A DNA stretch of 64,000 bases from Rickettsiales bacterium (lineage in GTDB: Bacteria; Pseudomonadota; Alphaproteobacteria; G027485855), in contig JAIXQD010000001.1 in NCBI GenBank assembly GCA_027485855.1, positions 1 through 64,000 on the forward strand, given 5' to 3'. Positions 24,933 through 34,578 of the stretch are shown piece by piece; position 1 is the first letter of the stretch; every line of letters starts with the position of its first letter. Both the position numbers and the translations under genes were made by a program. The notes under the pieces were generated by a model. It did not search any database, was not told the DNA's origin, and was given only the letters and a program-made list of their open reading frames with translations.

Positions 24933-27602
24933 ATGAAAACACTTGCCGATATTCGCAGCACTTTTATCGATTATTTCCACCGTCAAGGTCATGCTGTGAT
25001 TGAAAGCAGCCCGCTTGTGCCGCGCAACGACCCCACCATGATGTTTACCAACTCAGGCATGGTGCAGTTTAAAAACGTGTTCACCGGCGCCGAAAAGCGT
25101 GATTATCAGCGCGCCACCACCGTGCAAAAATGTGTGCGCGCCGGCGGCAAACATAATGATTTAGAAAATGTCGGCTACACCGCGCGGCATCACACTTTTT
25201 TTGAGATGCTGGGTAATTTCTCTTTTGGTAATTACTTCAAAGAAGAGGCCATTAGTTTTGCGTGGGAGCTGATTAATAAAGAGTTTGGTCTGGCGCGCGA
25301 TAAATTGCTGGTCACCGTTTATGCCGATGATGATGAGGCCGCCAGCTTATGGCGCAAAATTGCCGGCTTTGATGATGCGCGCATTATTCGCATCAATACC
25401 GATGATAATTTTTGGCGCATGGGCGATACCGGCCCTTGCGGCCCCTGCACCGAGATTTTTATCGACCAAGGCGAGGCGCTGGCAGGTGGGCCACCCGGCA
25501 GTGCGGATGCCGATGGCGACCGGTTTTTAGAGTTTTGGAATTTGGTGTTCATGCAATTTGAGCAGGTCAATGCCGAGCAGCGCGTGAAATTGCCCAAGCC
25601 CAGCGTTGATACCGGCATGGGGCTAGAGCGCTTTGCCGCTATTTTGCAAGGCGTGCATAGCAATTTTGACATCGACCTGTTTCAGCATTTAATTGCCGCC
25701 ACGCAAGAGCAAGTGCGGCTCAAAGTCACACCAGCCAACCGCGCCTCTTTTCGGGTGATTGCCGACCATCTGCGTGCCAGCGCCTTTTTAATTGCCGATG
25801 GTGTGTTGCCGGCCAATGAAGGGCGCGGCTATGTGCTGCGGCGTATTATGCGCCGCGCCATGCGTCATGCGCATCTGTTAGGTGCGCAAGAGCCGCTGAT
25901 GCACCGCTTGCTGCCTGAGCTCGTTAAACAAATGTCGCCCGCTTACCCCGAATTGCTGCGCACACAAAAACTGATTGCTGAAACTTTGCAGCTCGAAGAA
26001 ACGCGCTTTAAACAAACATTAGAGCGCGGCCTCAAATTGCTTGATGAAGAGCTGGGCAAATTATCGGCCACACAAGCCTTGTCAGGGCAGGTGGCCTTTA
26101 AGCTCTACGATACTTATGGTTTCCCGCTCGATTTAACCCAAGATATTTTGCGCAGCCAAGAGCGCATGGTTGACTTAGACGGTTTTAATGCGGCCATGGA
26201 GCAGCAGCGTGAGCGCGCCCGCGCCGCTTGGGTGGGCAGTGGTGATGCTGCGACCGACCGGTTGTGGTTTGAGTTGAAGGAAAAAATTCCTGCCACCGAT
26301 TTTTTGGGCTATGATACTTTGCAAGCCGAGGGCGTAGTGCAAGCCTTGGTGGTTGATGGCGCAGTCACAGATTTAGCCAAGGCAGGCCAAGCGGTAAAAA
26401 TTATCTGCAACCAAACGCCCTTTTATGGCGAAAGCGGTGGCCAGCAGGGCGATAGCGGCCAGTTTGTTGCTGCCAGTGGGGCCATTATTGATATCACCGA
26501 CACACAAAAACCTTTGCCCACTTTATTTGTGCATAGTGGCGTGGTGCAAAGCGGCACGCTTAAAAATGGCGATGCCGTCACCATGAAGGTGGATGCGCAG
26601 CGCCGGGCGTCTTTAGCGGCGCACCATTCGGCCACACACTTATTGCATGAGGCGCTGCGGCGCGCTTTTGGCGAGCATGTGCAGCAAAAAGGCTCGCTGG
26701 TGGCACCAGGGCGTTTACGTTTTGATGTGGCCAACCCCAAAGCCTTTGATAGCGAGACTTTGCTTAAAGTTGAAGCCGAGGTGAATGCGCAAATTCGGGC
26801 TAACAGCAAAGTTACCACCACACTGATGACCCCAGAGGCCGCAGTGCAGGCTGGCGCTATGGCGCTTTTTGGTGAGAAATATGGTGATGAAGTGCGCGTG
26901 GTGAGTATGGGCGCGTCCCTCGATGGTGTTGCCACAAATGCCGCCAATAAGCCTTATTCGTTAGAATTATGCGGCGGCACGCATGTGGCGGCCACAGGCG
27001 ATATTGGCCTGTTTAAAATTGTCAGCGAAAGTGCGGTTGCGGCGGGTGTGCGCCGTATTGAGGCTGTCAGTGCGGGTGCGGCCGAAGCATGGCTTTTGCA
27101 ACAGCAGCAAAAACTGGCCGAAGCAGCAGGCTTACTCAAAGTGGCGCCGCTTGAAGTGCCGCAACGTTTGGGTATTTTGCTGGATGAGCGCCGTACCTTA
27201 GAAAAACAATTAGCCGAAACGCGGCTTAAATTGGCGCTGGCAGGCGAGCTTGCCGTGCGCGACATTGCCGGCGTTGCTTTTACCAGCCGCATTGTTGAGG
27301 ATTTATCCGCCAAGGATTTAAAACCGCTGATGGATGCGCTAAAGGCCAAAATCAAAAGCGGTGTTGTGGCCGTGGTGGCGCTTGAGGGTGGTAAGGCCGC
27401 TTTAGCCGTGGCGCTAACGGCTGATATTGCCGCACGTTTTTCAGCGGTTGATTTGGTGAAGGTGGGTGGCGCTATTTTGGGCGCAGCAGGCGGTGGCGGT
27501 AAGCCCGATTTTGCCCAAGCGGGCGGCCCACTCACCGACAAGGCACCAGAAGCGCTTGAGGCTATTGCTGTTGCTTTAAGTAAGCACAGCGCTGCGGCAT
27601 AA
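24933..27602 (+). CDS. alaS: alanyl-tRNA synthetase
   Basis: 889 residues. The N-terminal catalytic domain is typical ([39 protein letters not shown]). The editing domain carries the zinc-binding HHSATHLLH and [13 protein letters not shown] motifs, and the C-Ala oligomerisation domain ends the protein. I start at the ATG at 24933, which has CAGGA nine nt upstream and matches family N-termini; the frame is open 13 codons further. It also charges tmRNA, whose acceptor stem here shows the expected G3-U70 pair. Confidence 0.97.
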   Translation: MKTLADIRSTFIDYFHRQGHAVIESSPLVPRNDPTMMFTNSGMVQFKNVFTGAEKRDYQRATTVQKCVRAGGKHNDLENVGYTARHHTFFEMLGNFSFGNYFKEEAISFAWELINKEFGLARDKLLVTVYADDDEAASLWRKIAGFDDARIIRINTDDNFWRMGDTGPCGPCTEIFIDQGEALAGGPPGSADADGDRFLEFWNLVFMQFEQVNAEQRVKLPKPSVDTGMGLERFAAILQGVHSNFDIDLFQHLIAATQEQVRLKVTPANRASFRVIADHLRASAFLIADGVLPANEGRGYVLRRIMRRAMRHAHLLGAQEPLMHRLLPELVKQMSPAYPELLRTQKLIAETLQLEETRFKQTLERGLKLLDEELGKLSATQALSGQVAFKLYDTYGFPLDLTQDILRSQERMVDLDGFNAAMEQQRERARAAWVGSGDAATDRLWFELKEKIPATDFLGYDTLQAEGVVQALVVDGAVTDLAKAGQAVKIICNQTPFYGESGGQQGDSGQFVAASGAIIDITDTQKPLPTLFVHSGVVQSGTLKNGDAVTMKVDAQRRASLAAHHSATHLLHEALRRAFGEHVQQKGSLVAPGRLRFDVANPKAFDSETLLKVEAEVNAQIRANSKVTTTLMTPEAAVQAGAMALFGEKYGDEVRVVSMGASLDGVATNAANKPYSLELCGGTHVAATGDIGLFKIVSESAVAAGVRRIEAVSAGAAEAWLLQQQQKLAEAAGLLKVAPLEVPQRLGILLDERRTLEKQLAETRLKLALAGELAVRDIAGVAFTSRIVEDLSAKDLKPLMDALKAKIKSGVVAVVALEGGKAALAVALTADIAARFSAVDLVKVGGAILGAAGGGGKPDFAQAGGPLTDKAPEALEAIAVALSKHSAAA

Positions 27603-27635
27603 ATATTGTGCCGTAGCTTTTTGTGCTTTGCACCC

Positions 27636-27878
27636 TTAAAAGTAGGGTAAATCTACGCCTAAATATTTTAGCGCTGTTGGCACTAATAATGCTGCCAAAA
27701 TAAAAATTGAATGATAGGCCAGTTGTAAAATATTGACCCGTGACCGCAATAATGCGCGTGGCTCGGTTTCAACCGTAAGGCGAATGGCTTTTCGAGCCCG
27801 ACCAAAACACAGCACAATGCCGACCCCGTAAATGAGTGGCGCATTGGTAATTTGGTTATGAGCGGCCTTTATGTTCAA
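27636..27878 (-). CDS. hypothetical small membrane protein
   Basis: 80 residues starting at a TTG that has TTGGAG eight nt upstream. There are two hydrophobic stretches (about 15-25 and 54-71) with an Arg-rich segment between them (GRARKAIR, ALLRSR). It is convergent with alaS. I do not recognise the family with confidence; the arrangement is loosely like the end of MAPEG-type proteins. The non-ATG start and short length make it uncertain that the gene is expressed. Confidence 0.4.
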   Translation of the reverse strand: MNIKAAHNQITNAPLIYGVGIVLCFGRARKAIRLTVETEPRALLRSRVNILQLAYHSIFILAALLVPTALKYLGVDLPYF

Positions 27879-28361
27879 GCGGCAAACTCCAATATTTGGT
27901 TATCTACGCCAGCGTCATGTTTTCTATCACTACCAAATAATTCGGCATTTATGACGATATGGTTACATCTGCAGCCATGGTATGTACATATTTGTGTATA
28001 GGAATAATATCCTACACAAGTTTTTGCATTTAATTTCTCAACTTTTGGCTTTAGCGTGCTGAGATAAATGCAAAAAACAGGCGCAACTGATGTGTTAAAG
28101 CGGGCGGCTTTAGCTGTTTATTAACCATTTAACGGCTAAAACACACACATCGAGCTTGAAATAAAATTACTTTAACGGCTGCTGTTATCCACAGATTTCT
28201 ATGAAACCGAATCAGTTTTTACTTTCATGTTCCGCCCACTTCTGGTAGTTAAGATGTCAGTAACCCACTATATTTTGTGTTCACTTGGTTAATACCCACC
28301 TCTAACCTAGGGACACTCTGCCAAATGGTTTCTGTGGCCAAAAAAGGCAGCGTGCGGACAA
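27879..28361 (+). promoter_or_regulatory. gcrA upstream region with DnaA box, CtrA half-site and GANTC site
   Basis: A 480-bp A+T-rich gap before gcrA. It contains a perfect DnaA box TTATCCACA (28185-28193), a one-mismatch box on the other strand (27993-28001), the CtrA-type TTAACCAT overlapping TTAA-N4-TTAA (28121-28132), and a CcrM methylation site GAATC (28209-28213). A bulged inverted repeat built on TTGTGT..TAGGA / TCCTACACAA lies at 27992-28020. In Caulobacter gcrA is activated by DnaA and repressed by CtrA, so these sites fit its known control. No clear -10/-35 was identified. Confidence 0.6.
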
Positions 28362-28817
28362 ATGGAATGGACTGAAGATCGCGTTAAGGTTTTGACCTCA
28401 CTTTGGGGGCAGGGCGTTAGTGCCAGTGAAATTGCACAAAAATTGGGTGGCGTGACCCGTAATGCTGTTATTGGCAAGGCGTTTCGTATGGGGCTGTCTA
28501 GCCGCCCTTCGCCAATCCGCCGTAAGCTTGTGGTTGAAAAAACCGCACCACCCGCCTTAAAATCTTTGGCGCCTATGGTCAGCAGCAATGCCGCTGAAAC
28601 TATCCGCCTGCCGCTCATCAGCCCACCTGCCGTGCCGCTTTCGGATCGGCATCAGTGCAAATGGCCCATGGGTGACCCCAAAAAACTCGATTTTGCTTTT
28701 TGCTGCCGTCCGTGCCAACAGGGTGTGCCCTATTGCCCCGACCATGCGGCTTTGGCCTATCAAGCCAATAGCAAGCGCAAGCTTGAGGATGATAAGCGTC
28801 TGCTGAGTGCCTATTAG
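28362..28817 (+). CDS. gcrA: cell-cycle regulator GcrA
   Basis: 151 residues. The N-terminal helix-turn-helix reads MEWTEDRVKVLTSLWGQGVS, then GGVTRNAVIGKAFRMGLS. The C-terminal sigma-70-contacting domain has the CKWPMGDP...FCCRPCQQGVPYCPDHA block. GcrA binds RNA polymerase carrying sigma-70 and stimulates promoters with CcrM-methylated GANTC sites. Both conserved ends are intact. The gene is monocistronic: a large regulatory region lies upstream and a terminator downstream. Confidence 0.95.
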   Translation: MEWTEDRVKVLTSLWGQGVSASEIAQKLGGVTRNAVIGKAFRMGLSSRPSPIRRKLVVEKTAPPALKSLAPMVSSNAAETIRLPLISPPAVPLSDRHQCKWPMGDPKKLDFAFCCRPCQQGVPYCPDHAALAYQANSKRKLEDDKRLLSAY

Positions 28818-28843
28818 CGTTTAGCTTTAACGCTGCTCATTAA

Positions 28844-28880
28844 AAATGCCGCGCAAGTGATTGTGCGGCATTTGCTTTTT
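28844..28880 (+). terminator. gcrA terminator
   Basis: AAATGCCGCGCAA (28844-28856) pairs with TTGTGCGGCATTT (28861-28873): 13 bp with one G-U, loop GTGA. A T run follows on the plus strand. Confidence 0.8.
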
Positions 28881-28899
28881 GTGTTTTATATTTTACTTT

Positions 28900-29451
28900 T
28901 TAGCGCTCAATGCCCCATGCGGCATAATATTTATTTAGCTCGCTCATCGATTTTATTTTGATGAGTGGCTTATGAGAAGCCTGCAACAAGCCATTATATT
29001 TTTGCCGGTTTTTGGGGTAATTGAAAAATGTATATTTAATCAGCTGCAAGCTGAATTGCACTTTGGCCCCGGTAAGATTGCCGGCTCTTTGGTCATTATT
29101 TGCCAGCGATCTTAAAATATATCGGCCTAAAAAACCAATCAGCGGTGGGTCGAGCCAGATAATTGCACTGGCGCGGGCAAATCGTTGCGGCATGCAAATG
29201 CTATAATTGCCATCCATCACCCAATTTTCGTTTTGAATAAATGCATCATGCTCTGCCACAAAATCGGTATCGGGGCGTCTTTGCCAGTTGGTATGTTCAA
29301 GATGCGCCAGCTGATCAAGATGACAAATGGCCAGATTAAGCTTTTGCCCAAGCTTCTGGGCCAGTGTTGATTTGCCGCTATTGCTGGGGCCGATAATACA
29401 GATTTTTGTGCCAAGCGAAGCGAGGGAGGGCACAACAAACGAATGAGCCAT
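28900..29451 (-). CDS. small P-loop NTPase, adenylate-kinase-like
   Basis: 183 residues. Walker A GPSNSGKST is near residue 21, followed by a kinase-like lid and a WLDPP segment near residue 97 that resembles the DNA topology-modulation/FlaR group of P-loop proteins. Proteins of this group are predicted nucleotide or small-molecule kinases; function not established. Ten bp separate it from the upstream sugar kinase gene, so they may be cotranscribed. Confidence 0.75.
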   Translation of the reverse strand: MAHSFVVPSLASLGTKICIIGPSNSGKSTLAQKLGQKLNLAICHLDQLAHLEHTNWQRRPDTDFVAEHDAFIQNENWVMDGNYSICMPQRFARASAIIWLDPPLIGFLGRYILRSLANNDQRAGNLTGAKVQFSLQLIKYTFFNYPKNRQKYNGLLQASHKPLIKIKSMSELNKYYAAWGIER

Positions 29452-29460
29452 ATTGTCTTA

Positions 29461-30414
29461 TTACAGTTTTTTGCTGGCGGGCAATTGCGGCAGGGCTTGC
29501 ATAATTGCCGCATTATCCGGCAGTGCCGTTTGTGCGCCCATTTTTGTGCAGGCTAAACTACCCGCAACCGCGCCATGGCGCAGTGCCTCGTGCCACGCAA
29601 GGCCCGCCCCTAAGGCCGCCGCATAAGCGCCGACATAGGCATCGCCCGCGCCAATGGTATCGATGGCTTTTACCGGCAAAGCAGGCACTTGCCAAAGCTC
29701 ACCCTTGGGGCTGGCGGCAAGGCTGCCATGCTCGGCCAAAGTAATCATGCAGTGCAAATTATGTTGTTGTGCCAGCTGTTGCGCCAAATCAGGCAGGCTG
29801 GCAACAGCCAGATTAAGCTGCATGCCCAAAGTTTCAGCCTCGGGCTGGTTAAGCACCAGATGATCGATATGGGCCAAGGTTGCGGTGGCAAAAGGCGTGG
29901 CAGGGGCCAGATTTAGCAAAACCTGCGCGCCATGCTGTTTGGCGCGTGCTGCCAGCGCCAGACACTCGGTGTGGTCGAGCTCATTTTGCAGCACTAACAT
30001 ATGTTTGTTGCTGATGGCGCTATCGGGCACTTGCTGGGCCTTGGCCAATAAATTAGCGCCCTGACTGACCACAACCTTATGTTTGCCATCGGGCAAAACA
30101 AAAATGGCCGCACAGCCGGTGCGGGCTTGGCTAATGGCAATGCCGGCTGTATCAATGCCAGCTTGCGTGAGTTGCTCTAACATGTAGCGGGCATTGCTGC
30201 CGGCACCCACCGCGCCAAAAAACTGCACTTTGCCGCCAGCGCGGGCTGCGGCCACGGCTTGATTGGCGCCCTTGCCACCGGGGGCTTGTGTGTGTGTAGG
30301 CAGATGCAAAGCATCTTCAGCGCCCATGCCGGTTTTGTTAAACAGCGCAAAACTGGGCACAGCAAAAAGATAATCGACAATGATAGAGCCGAAAAAAGTT
30401 AATGACGCAGTCAT
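29461..30414 (-). CDS. PfkB-family carbohydrate kinase (ribokinase-like)
   Basis: 317 residues. PfkB signatures are PGGKGANQAVAAARAGG near residue 43 and the catalytic block DTIGAGDAYVGAYAAALG near 265, with the general-base Asp. Overall similarity points to ribokinase-type sugar kinases; the substrate is not proven and no rbs transport genes are nearby. I start at the ATG at 30414 (MTASLTFFGSIIVDY), because the 30 codons upstream in frame do not look like the family. Confidence 0.82.
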   Translation of the reverse strand: MTASLTFFGSIIVDYLFAVPSFALFNKTGMGAEDALHLPTHTQAPGGKGANQAVAAARAGGKVQFFGAVGAGSNARYMLEQLTQAGIDTAGIAISQARTGCAAIFVLPDGKHKVVVSQGANLLAKAQQVPDSAISNKHMLVLQNELDHTECLALAARAKQHGAQVLLNLAPATPFATATLAHIDHLVLNQPEAETLGMQLNLAVASLPDLAQQLAQQHNLHCMITLAEHGSLAASPKGELWQVPALPVKAIDTIGAGDAYVGAYAAALGAGLAWHEALRHGAVAGSLACTKMGAQTALPDNAAIMQALPQLPASKKL

Positions 30415-30539
30415 GCTTGTGCTCGTTATCGGCAGGAGGGTAAAATAAGAATCATATAAATGCAGATTATTGTTTATCATATCAGCGCTATGCAGTTGGT
30501 GCAACGTGGTAACTCTGGCTCAAGCGAGAAGGCAGAAAA

Positions 30540-30926
30540 ATGCAAAAAATAAAGCGCTATGCGTTGGCAGGTTTACTCGCACTGGGGCTTGTGGCCATAG
30601 CAGTACCACTGCTTACGCCAGAGCAGACGCCAAGCTCCAAACCACCAATTTTACCAAATGAAGAGTGCATGGCCGCTGCAAAAAAATTAGCCAATAGCGG
30701 CATTGTGGTGCAAGGCCATGGCCCAGATTATATGCTGAGAATTTCAGCTAAGGCATTTTTTGCTATCGGCCCAGAGCAGCGCCAAATTTTGCTGCAAAAT
30801 TTGCTGTGCGATAAAGTGGGCCACCTGGAAATAGCCCAAGGCAAGCTTACCGTGCAAGATACTTTAAGTGGCCGCGCCTTGGCTCAGCTCAAATCTGGGC
30901 CGTTTGGTGGCTATGAAGAGTTTTGA
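30540..30926 (+). CDS. hypothetical exported or membrane-anchored protein
   Basis: 128 residues. A signal peptide or anchor (residues 5-25) is followed by a Pro-rich linker and a small globular part with two cysteines (EECMAAAKKL and LLCDKVGHLEI). I recognise no family. AGAAGG precedes the ATG. It is convergent with icd, with about 20 bp between the stops. Confidence 0.6.
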   Translation: MQKIKRYALAGLLALGLVAIAVPLLTPEQTPSSKPPILPNEECMAAAKKLANSGIVVQGHGPDYMLRISAKAFFAIGPEQRQILLQNLLCDKVGHLEIAQGKLTVQDTLSGRALAQLKSGPFGGYEEF

Positions 30927-30947
30927 GCCGCAATTTATGGCTACAAA

Positions 30948-32171
30948 TTACGCCGCTTTTTGCAGCCTTTGCGCCTGAGCTGCGGCAATTTTGGCCATAA
31001 AGTCGGCCGTGTTGAGCCATTTTTGCCCGCCACCCACAAGTGCGGCGAGGTCTTTGGTCATGTGGCCGGCCTCTACGGTTTCAATGCAGGCTTGCTCGAG
31101 CGCATCGGCAAAGGCAACCAGCGCTGGCGTTTTATCGAATTGGCCACGATATTTCAGCCCCTGTGTCCAAGCAAAAATACTGGCAATGGGGTTGGTTGAG
31201 GTTTGCTTGCCGGCTTGATAATCGCGGTAATGGCGGGTGACAGTGCCGTGTGCGGCTTCGGTCTCCACGCATTTGCCATCAGGGCTGAGCAACACCGAGG
31301 TCATCAGGCCAAGCGAGCCAAAGCCTTGCGCCACGCTATCAGATTGCACATCGCCATCATAGTTTTTGCAGGCCCATAAAAAGCCGCCATCGCCACGGAT
31401 GGCAGTGGCCACCATATCGTCGATTAAGCGGTGCTCATAAACCAAATTGGCCGCGTCATATTTAGGTTTAAATTCCTGCTCAAAAACTTCGGCGAATAAA
31501 TCTTTAAAGCGGCCATCATAGATTTTAAGAATGGTGTTTTTAGTCGAGAGATAAACCGGCAATTTGCGGTTCAGCCCATAAGCAAAGCAAGCGCGGGCAA
31601 AGCCCCTGATTGACTCATCCTCGTTAAACATAGCAAGGCCAATGCCGCTGGCTTTAAAGTCGCGTACCAGCCAGCGTTGCTCGGGGCTGCCATCGGCGGG
31701 CTGAAAAACCATTTCAAGCTTACCTGGGGCCTCAATGCGCATATCGGTTGAGGCATATTGGTCACCAAAGCCGTGACGGGCGATGACAATGGGCTTGGTC
31801 CAGCCGGGCACATAGTGCGGAATATTGCTAATCACAATCGGCTCACGGAAAATTGTGCCATTGAGTTGCGCGCGAATAGTGCCGTTAGGCGATTTCCACA
31901 TTTTTTTAAGGTTAAACTCTTTGACGCGGGCTTCATCCGGGGTGATGGTGGCGCATTTAATGCCCACGCCATATTGTTTAATGGCTGCCGCCGCATCAAG
32001 GGTGATTTGGTCGGCGGTGGCGTCGCGGTTTTGTACCGAGAGGTCAAAATATTTAAGGTCGATATTGAGATAGGGCAAAATCAGCTGTTGTTTAATCATG
32101 TCCCAAACAATGCGGGTCATTTCATCGCCATCCATTTCAACGACGGGCGTGACAACATTAATTTTGCTCAT
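30948..32171 (-). CDS. icd: isocitrate dehydrogenase, NADP-dependent
   Basis: 407 residues, the homodimeric eukaryote-like subfamily found in alphaproteobacteria. TCA cycle: isocitrate to 2-oxoglutarate. Landmarks are [12 protein letters not shown], the isocitrate-binding loop [37 protein letters not shown] and the NADP-binding [14 protein letters not shown]. The last is the H-R pattern of NADP users. A good GGAGAAC sits before the ATG. Confidence 0.96.
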   Translation of the reverse strand: MSKINVVTPVVEMDGDEMTRIVWDMIKQQLILPYLNIDLKYFDLSVQNRDATADQITLDAAAAIKQYGVGIKCATITPDEARVKEFNLKKMWKSPNGTIRAQLNGTIFREPIVISNIPHYVPGWTKPIVIARHGFGDQYASTDMRIEAPGKLEMVFQPADGSPEQRWLVRDFKASGIGLAMFNEDESIRGFARACFAYGLNRKLPVYLSTKNTILKIYDGRFKDLFAEVFEQEFKPKYDAANLVYEHRLIDDMVATAIRGDGGFLWACKNYDGDVQSDSVAQGFGSLGLMTSVLLSPDGKCVETEAAHGTVTRHYRDYQAGKQTSTNPIASIFAWTQGLKYRGQFDKTPALVAFADALEQACIETVEAGHMTKDLAALVGGGQKWLNTADFMAKIAAAQAQRLQKAA

Positions 32172-32208
32172 GGGTGTTCTCCTGTTGATGGCGCTAGCAT
32201 AGCTGATT

Positions 32209-32673
32209 CTAAAAATCTTTGGCCATTAATTGCAGATAAGGCCGTGCGACTTGGATAAATTGGATAATCTGATAAAGCATTTCATCGCGGCTGGGCGGGT
32301 GGGTGCTGAGACAATTCGCATCCAGAAAAACGCGCTGCTGACCATCAACCATAAAGCGCACCCGCTCAAGCGATTGCGTGGCGCGCAGCACCGACAGCAC
32401 ATGGTTGCGCTTTTCGGCCGAGTGCGCCGAATAAGGAATAAAGCCAAGCTCGGCCCAAAAGCGATAATGGGTGCCATTTGCCGTGCGCGAAATGAGCGCG
32501 TGATAACTATGCCCATTCACTTGAAAACGTATTTTAGATTCGTCTGGGTGATTGCGTATGGTAATCAGCCCATCATTGTTAACCACAGCTTGCGTAAGCC
32601 CACCAGCCAAAGGTGTTTGGCCTAAGATATCGGCTATTTGGGCAATGGCGGTGATTTCTTTTAGTTCAATCAT
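32209..32673 (-). CDS. hypothetical protein upstream of icd
   Basis: 154 residues, no signal peptide or membrane segment, mixed alpha/beta composition. Recognisable blocks are [14 protein letters not shown] and [21 protein letters not shown]. No family recognised. It is 38 bp upstream of icd on the same strand, so they could be cotranscribed; the opposite side faces the divergent psd gene. Confidence 0.65.
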   Translation of the reverse strand: MIELKEITAIAQIADILGQTPLAGGLTQAVVNNDGLITIRNHPDESKIRFQVNGHSYHALISRTANGTHYRFWAELGFIPYSAHSAEKRNHVLSVLRATQSLERVRFMVDGQQRVFLDANCLSTHPPSRDEMLYQIIQFIQVARPYLQLMAKDF

Positions 32674-32755
32674 GCAGAGGGTCTAGCATAAAGATGTTAA
32701 CAGCCGGTTTTATTGTGCTATATATTCACCATTATTGACTAAAAAGCGAGGACAT

Positions 32756-33454
32756 ATGCTGCCCGGTTGGAACTCTGTTGCCGTATCGATTCATCGTGCC
32801 GGCTGGCCCTTTATTGCGGCTTTTGCCGTGGGCGCATTTTTGCTGTGGGCCATTGCGGGCGATTTTATCGGTCTCGTCGGTTTGTTTTTAACCCTGTGGT
32901 GCGTCTATTTCTTTCGTGATCCGGAACGGGTAACGCCGCAGCGCCCGGGGCTGGTTGTTGCGCCAGCGGATGGTCGCATTACCACCATTGATGAAGCCGT
33001 GCCGCCGCCTGAATTAGATTTAGGCACTATGCCCGTGCCGCGTATCAGTATTTTTCTGTCGGTGATGGATGTGCATATTCAGCGCCTGCCGGTGAGTGGC
33101 CGCGTGGTTAAACGCGCTTATCGCCCTGGTAAATTTATCAATGCCGCGCTCGATAAAGAAAGCGCCGATAATGAGCGTTTGGGCCTGTCGCTGCAAATGG
33201 CCGATGGTCGGCATGTGGGCGTGGTACAAATTGCCGGTCTCATTGCACGGCGCATTTTGTGCGATGTGTATGAGGGCGTTGAGGGCTTGGCCGGTCAGCG
33301 CTATGGGCTTATCCGTTTTGGCTCGCGGGTTGATGTTTATTTGCCGCAAGGCACAGCAGCGCAAGTGTGCTTGGGGCAAACCGTGCTGGGTGGCGAGACT
33401 ATTTTAGCCGATTTTGCCAGCAGCAGCGCCTCACCAACCGGCATGGTGCGCTAA
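32756..33454 (+). CDS. psd: phosphatidylserine decarboxylase
   Basis: 232 residues, the short alphaproteobacterial form. It makes phosphatidylethanolamine. It is self-cleaved at the Gly-Ser in RFGSRVDVYLP (G189-S190), leaving a pyruvoyl Ser. A membrane-inserting hydrophobic N-terminus (19-50) and the catalytic-site region SVMDVHIQRLPVSG are present. I start at the ATG at 32756 with GCGAGGA before it; an upstream TTG is also in frame. The stop is directly followed by the pssA ATG, a tight two-gene operon. Confidence 0.95.
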   Translation: MLPGWNSVAVSIHRAGWPFIAAFAVGAFLLWAIAGDFIGLVGLFLTLWCVYFFRDPERVTPQRPGLVVAPADGRITTIDEAVPPPELDLGTMPVPRISIFLSVMDVHIQRLPVSGRVVKRAYRPGKFINAALDKESADNERLGLSLQMADGRHVGVVQIAGLIARRILCDVYEGVEGLAGQRYGLIRFGSRVDVYLPQGTAAQVCLGQTVLGGETILADFASSSASPTGMVR

Positions 33455-34228
33455 ATGTTTCAGGACGAGCGGCAAAAGCTACTCACCGAGCGTTTGCGTA
33501 TTAAGGGCTTTTCGATTAATCGCCTGCTACCAAATATTTTGACCATTCTGTCTTTGACGGCTGGTCTCACTTCGGTGCGCTTTGCCTTGCTAGAGCGCTT
33601 CGATTTAGCTGTTGGGGCTATTTTGGTTGCGGCCATTTTTGATATGCTTGATGGGCGCGTGGCGCGCTTGCTTAATGCCACCAGTAAGTTTGGTGCCGAG
33701 CTTGATAGTTTATCCGATAATATCAGCTTTGGTGTGGCCCCTGGTTTAATTTTGTATCTGTGGAGCCTGTCACAAATGCCGCGCTTTGGCTGGCTGGTGG
33801 TTTTGGTTTTGGCCATTTGCTGTGCGCTGCGCTTGGCTCGGTTTAACACCATGCTTGATGCGCCCGACCCCCGCCCGTGGGCCGGTCAATTTTTTACCGG
33901 CGTGCCGGCGCCAGCGGCGGCCCTCTTGGCGCTTTTGCCGATGGTGATAAATTTTGAAACGGATTGGGCGTTGCTACAAAAACCGGCTTTTATCTCGGCT
34001 TGGGGTTTGGCTGTAGCTTTACTCATGGTCAGCCGCTGGCCGACCTTTTCCTTCAAAAAAATGCATGTGCCGTTAGCTTATGTTGTGCCCGTTCTCGTGA
34101 TGGTCGGCTTATTGGTGGCGGCCTTGATAACTGAAATATGGCTCACCTTATCAATTATCGGTGTGCTCTATATTATTTTGCTGCCCGTGTCTTTGTGGCG
34201 GTGGCAGAAGTTGGCCGCACAAAGTTAA
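33455..34228 (+). CDS. pssA: CDP-diacylglycerol-serine O-phosphatidyltransferase
   Basis: A 257-residue polytopic membrane enzyme making phosphatidylserine, the substrate of the psd product encoded just upstream. The CDP-alcohol phosphotransferase signature D-G-x2-A-R-x8-G-x3-D-x3-D is complete (D66 to D88, starting DGRVARLLNAT). Several transmembrane segments follow. Its start codon abuts the psd stop, so translation is likely coupled. Confidence 0.95.
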   Translation: MFQDERQKLLTERLRIKGFSINRLLPNILTILSLTAGLTSVRFALLERFDLAVGAILVAAIFDMLDGRVARLLNATSKFGAELDSLSDNISFGVAPGLILYLWSLSQMPRFGWLVVLVLAICCALRLARFNTMLDAPDPRPWAGQFFTGVPAPAAALLALLPMVINFETDWALLQKPAFISAWGLAVALLMVSRWPTFSFKKMHVPLAYVVPVLVMVGLLVAALITEIWLTLSIIGVLYIILLPVSLWRWQKLAAQS

Positions 34229-34254
34229 ACTGCACAAAATTAAAACTGGCAAAA

Positions 34255-34569
34255 TTAATGCACGCGCCGGTCACCCGCTGTCAGGGCATTTTCGTCGGCG
34301 ATTTTTTGCTCGAGTGCGGCCACAGTTTGCCGTAATTGCGCGCTGGCTTGCGCTAATGCTTTAAGCTGCTGCTCTTGATTTAAAATTTGCTGATGCAGCA
34401 GCTCTATCACTTTGGTTTGACGGCCGAGCGGCTCGGCGAGTTGTGCGAGTGCTTGTGTGAGTGATAAACGCACCATTTGCCGCAATTTTAACAGCCACCA
34501 GCCCACCAGCGCTGTCACCGCCAAGGTCAGCGCAAAAGCCAAAAGCAACAGCATGGATGAGGTCATCAT
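34255..34569 (-). CDS. hypothetical membrane-anchored coiled-coil protein
   Basis: 104 residues: one N-terminal transmembrane helix (about 5-26) and then a predicted coiled coil rich in Leu, Gln and Ala (ELLHQQILNQEQQLKALAQ and following) to near the end. No family recognised. Its start lies 10 bp after the stop of slt on the same strand, so it may be cotranscribed with it. Confidence 0.6.
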   Translation of the reverse strand: MMTSSMLLLLAFALTLAVTALVGWWLLKLRQMVRLSLTQALAQLAEPLGRQTKVIELLHQQILNQEQQLKALAQASAQLRQTVAALEQKIADENALTAGDRRVH

Positions 34570-34578
34570 GCGGTTATT

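Noticed and set aside
27879..28361. Chromosome replication origin at the DnaA/CtrA-site region
   Set aside because: One perfect and one weak DnaA box are too few, and none of the usual alphaproteobacterial origin neighbours is here. A gcrA promoter explains the sites better.
32209..32673. Treating the gene upstream of icd as a known regulator of isocitrate dehydrogenase
   Set aside because: Neither isocitrate dehydrogenase kinase/phosphatase motifs nor any DNA-binding motif is present; location alone is not enough.
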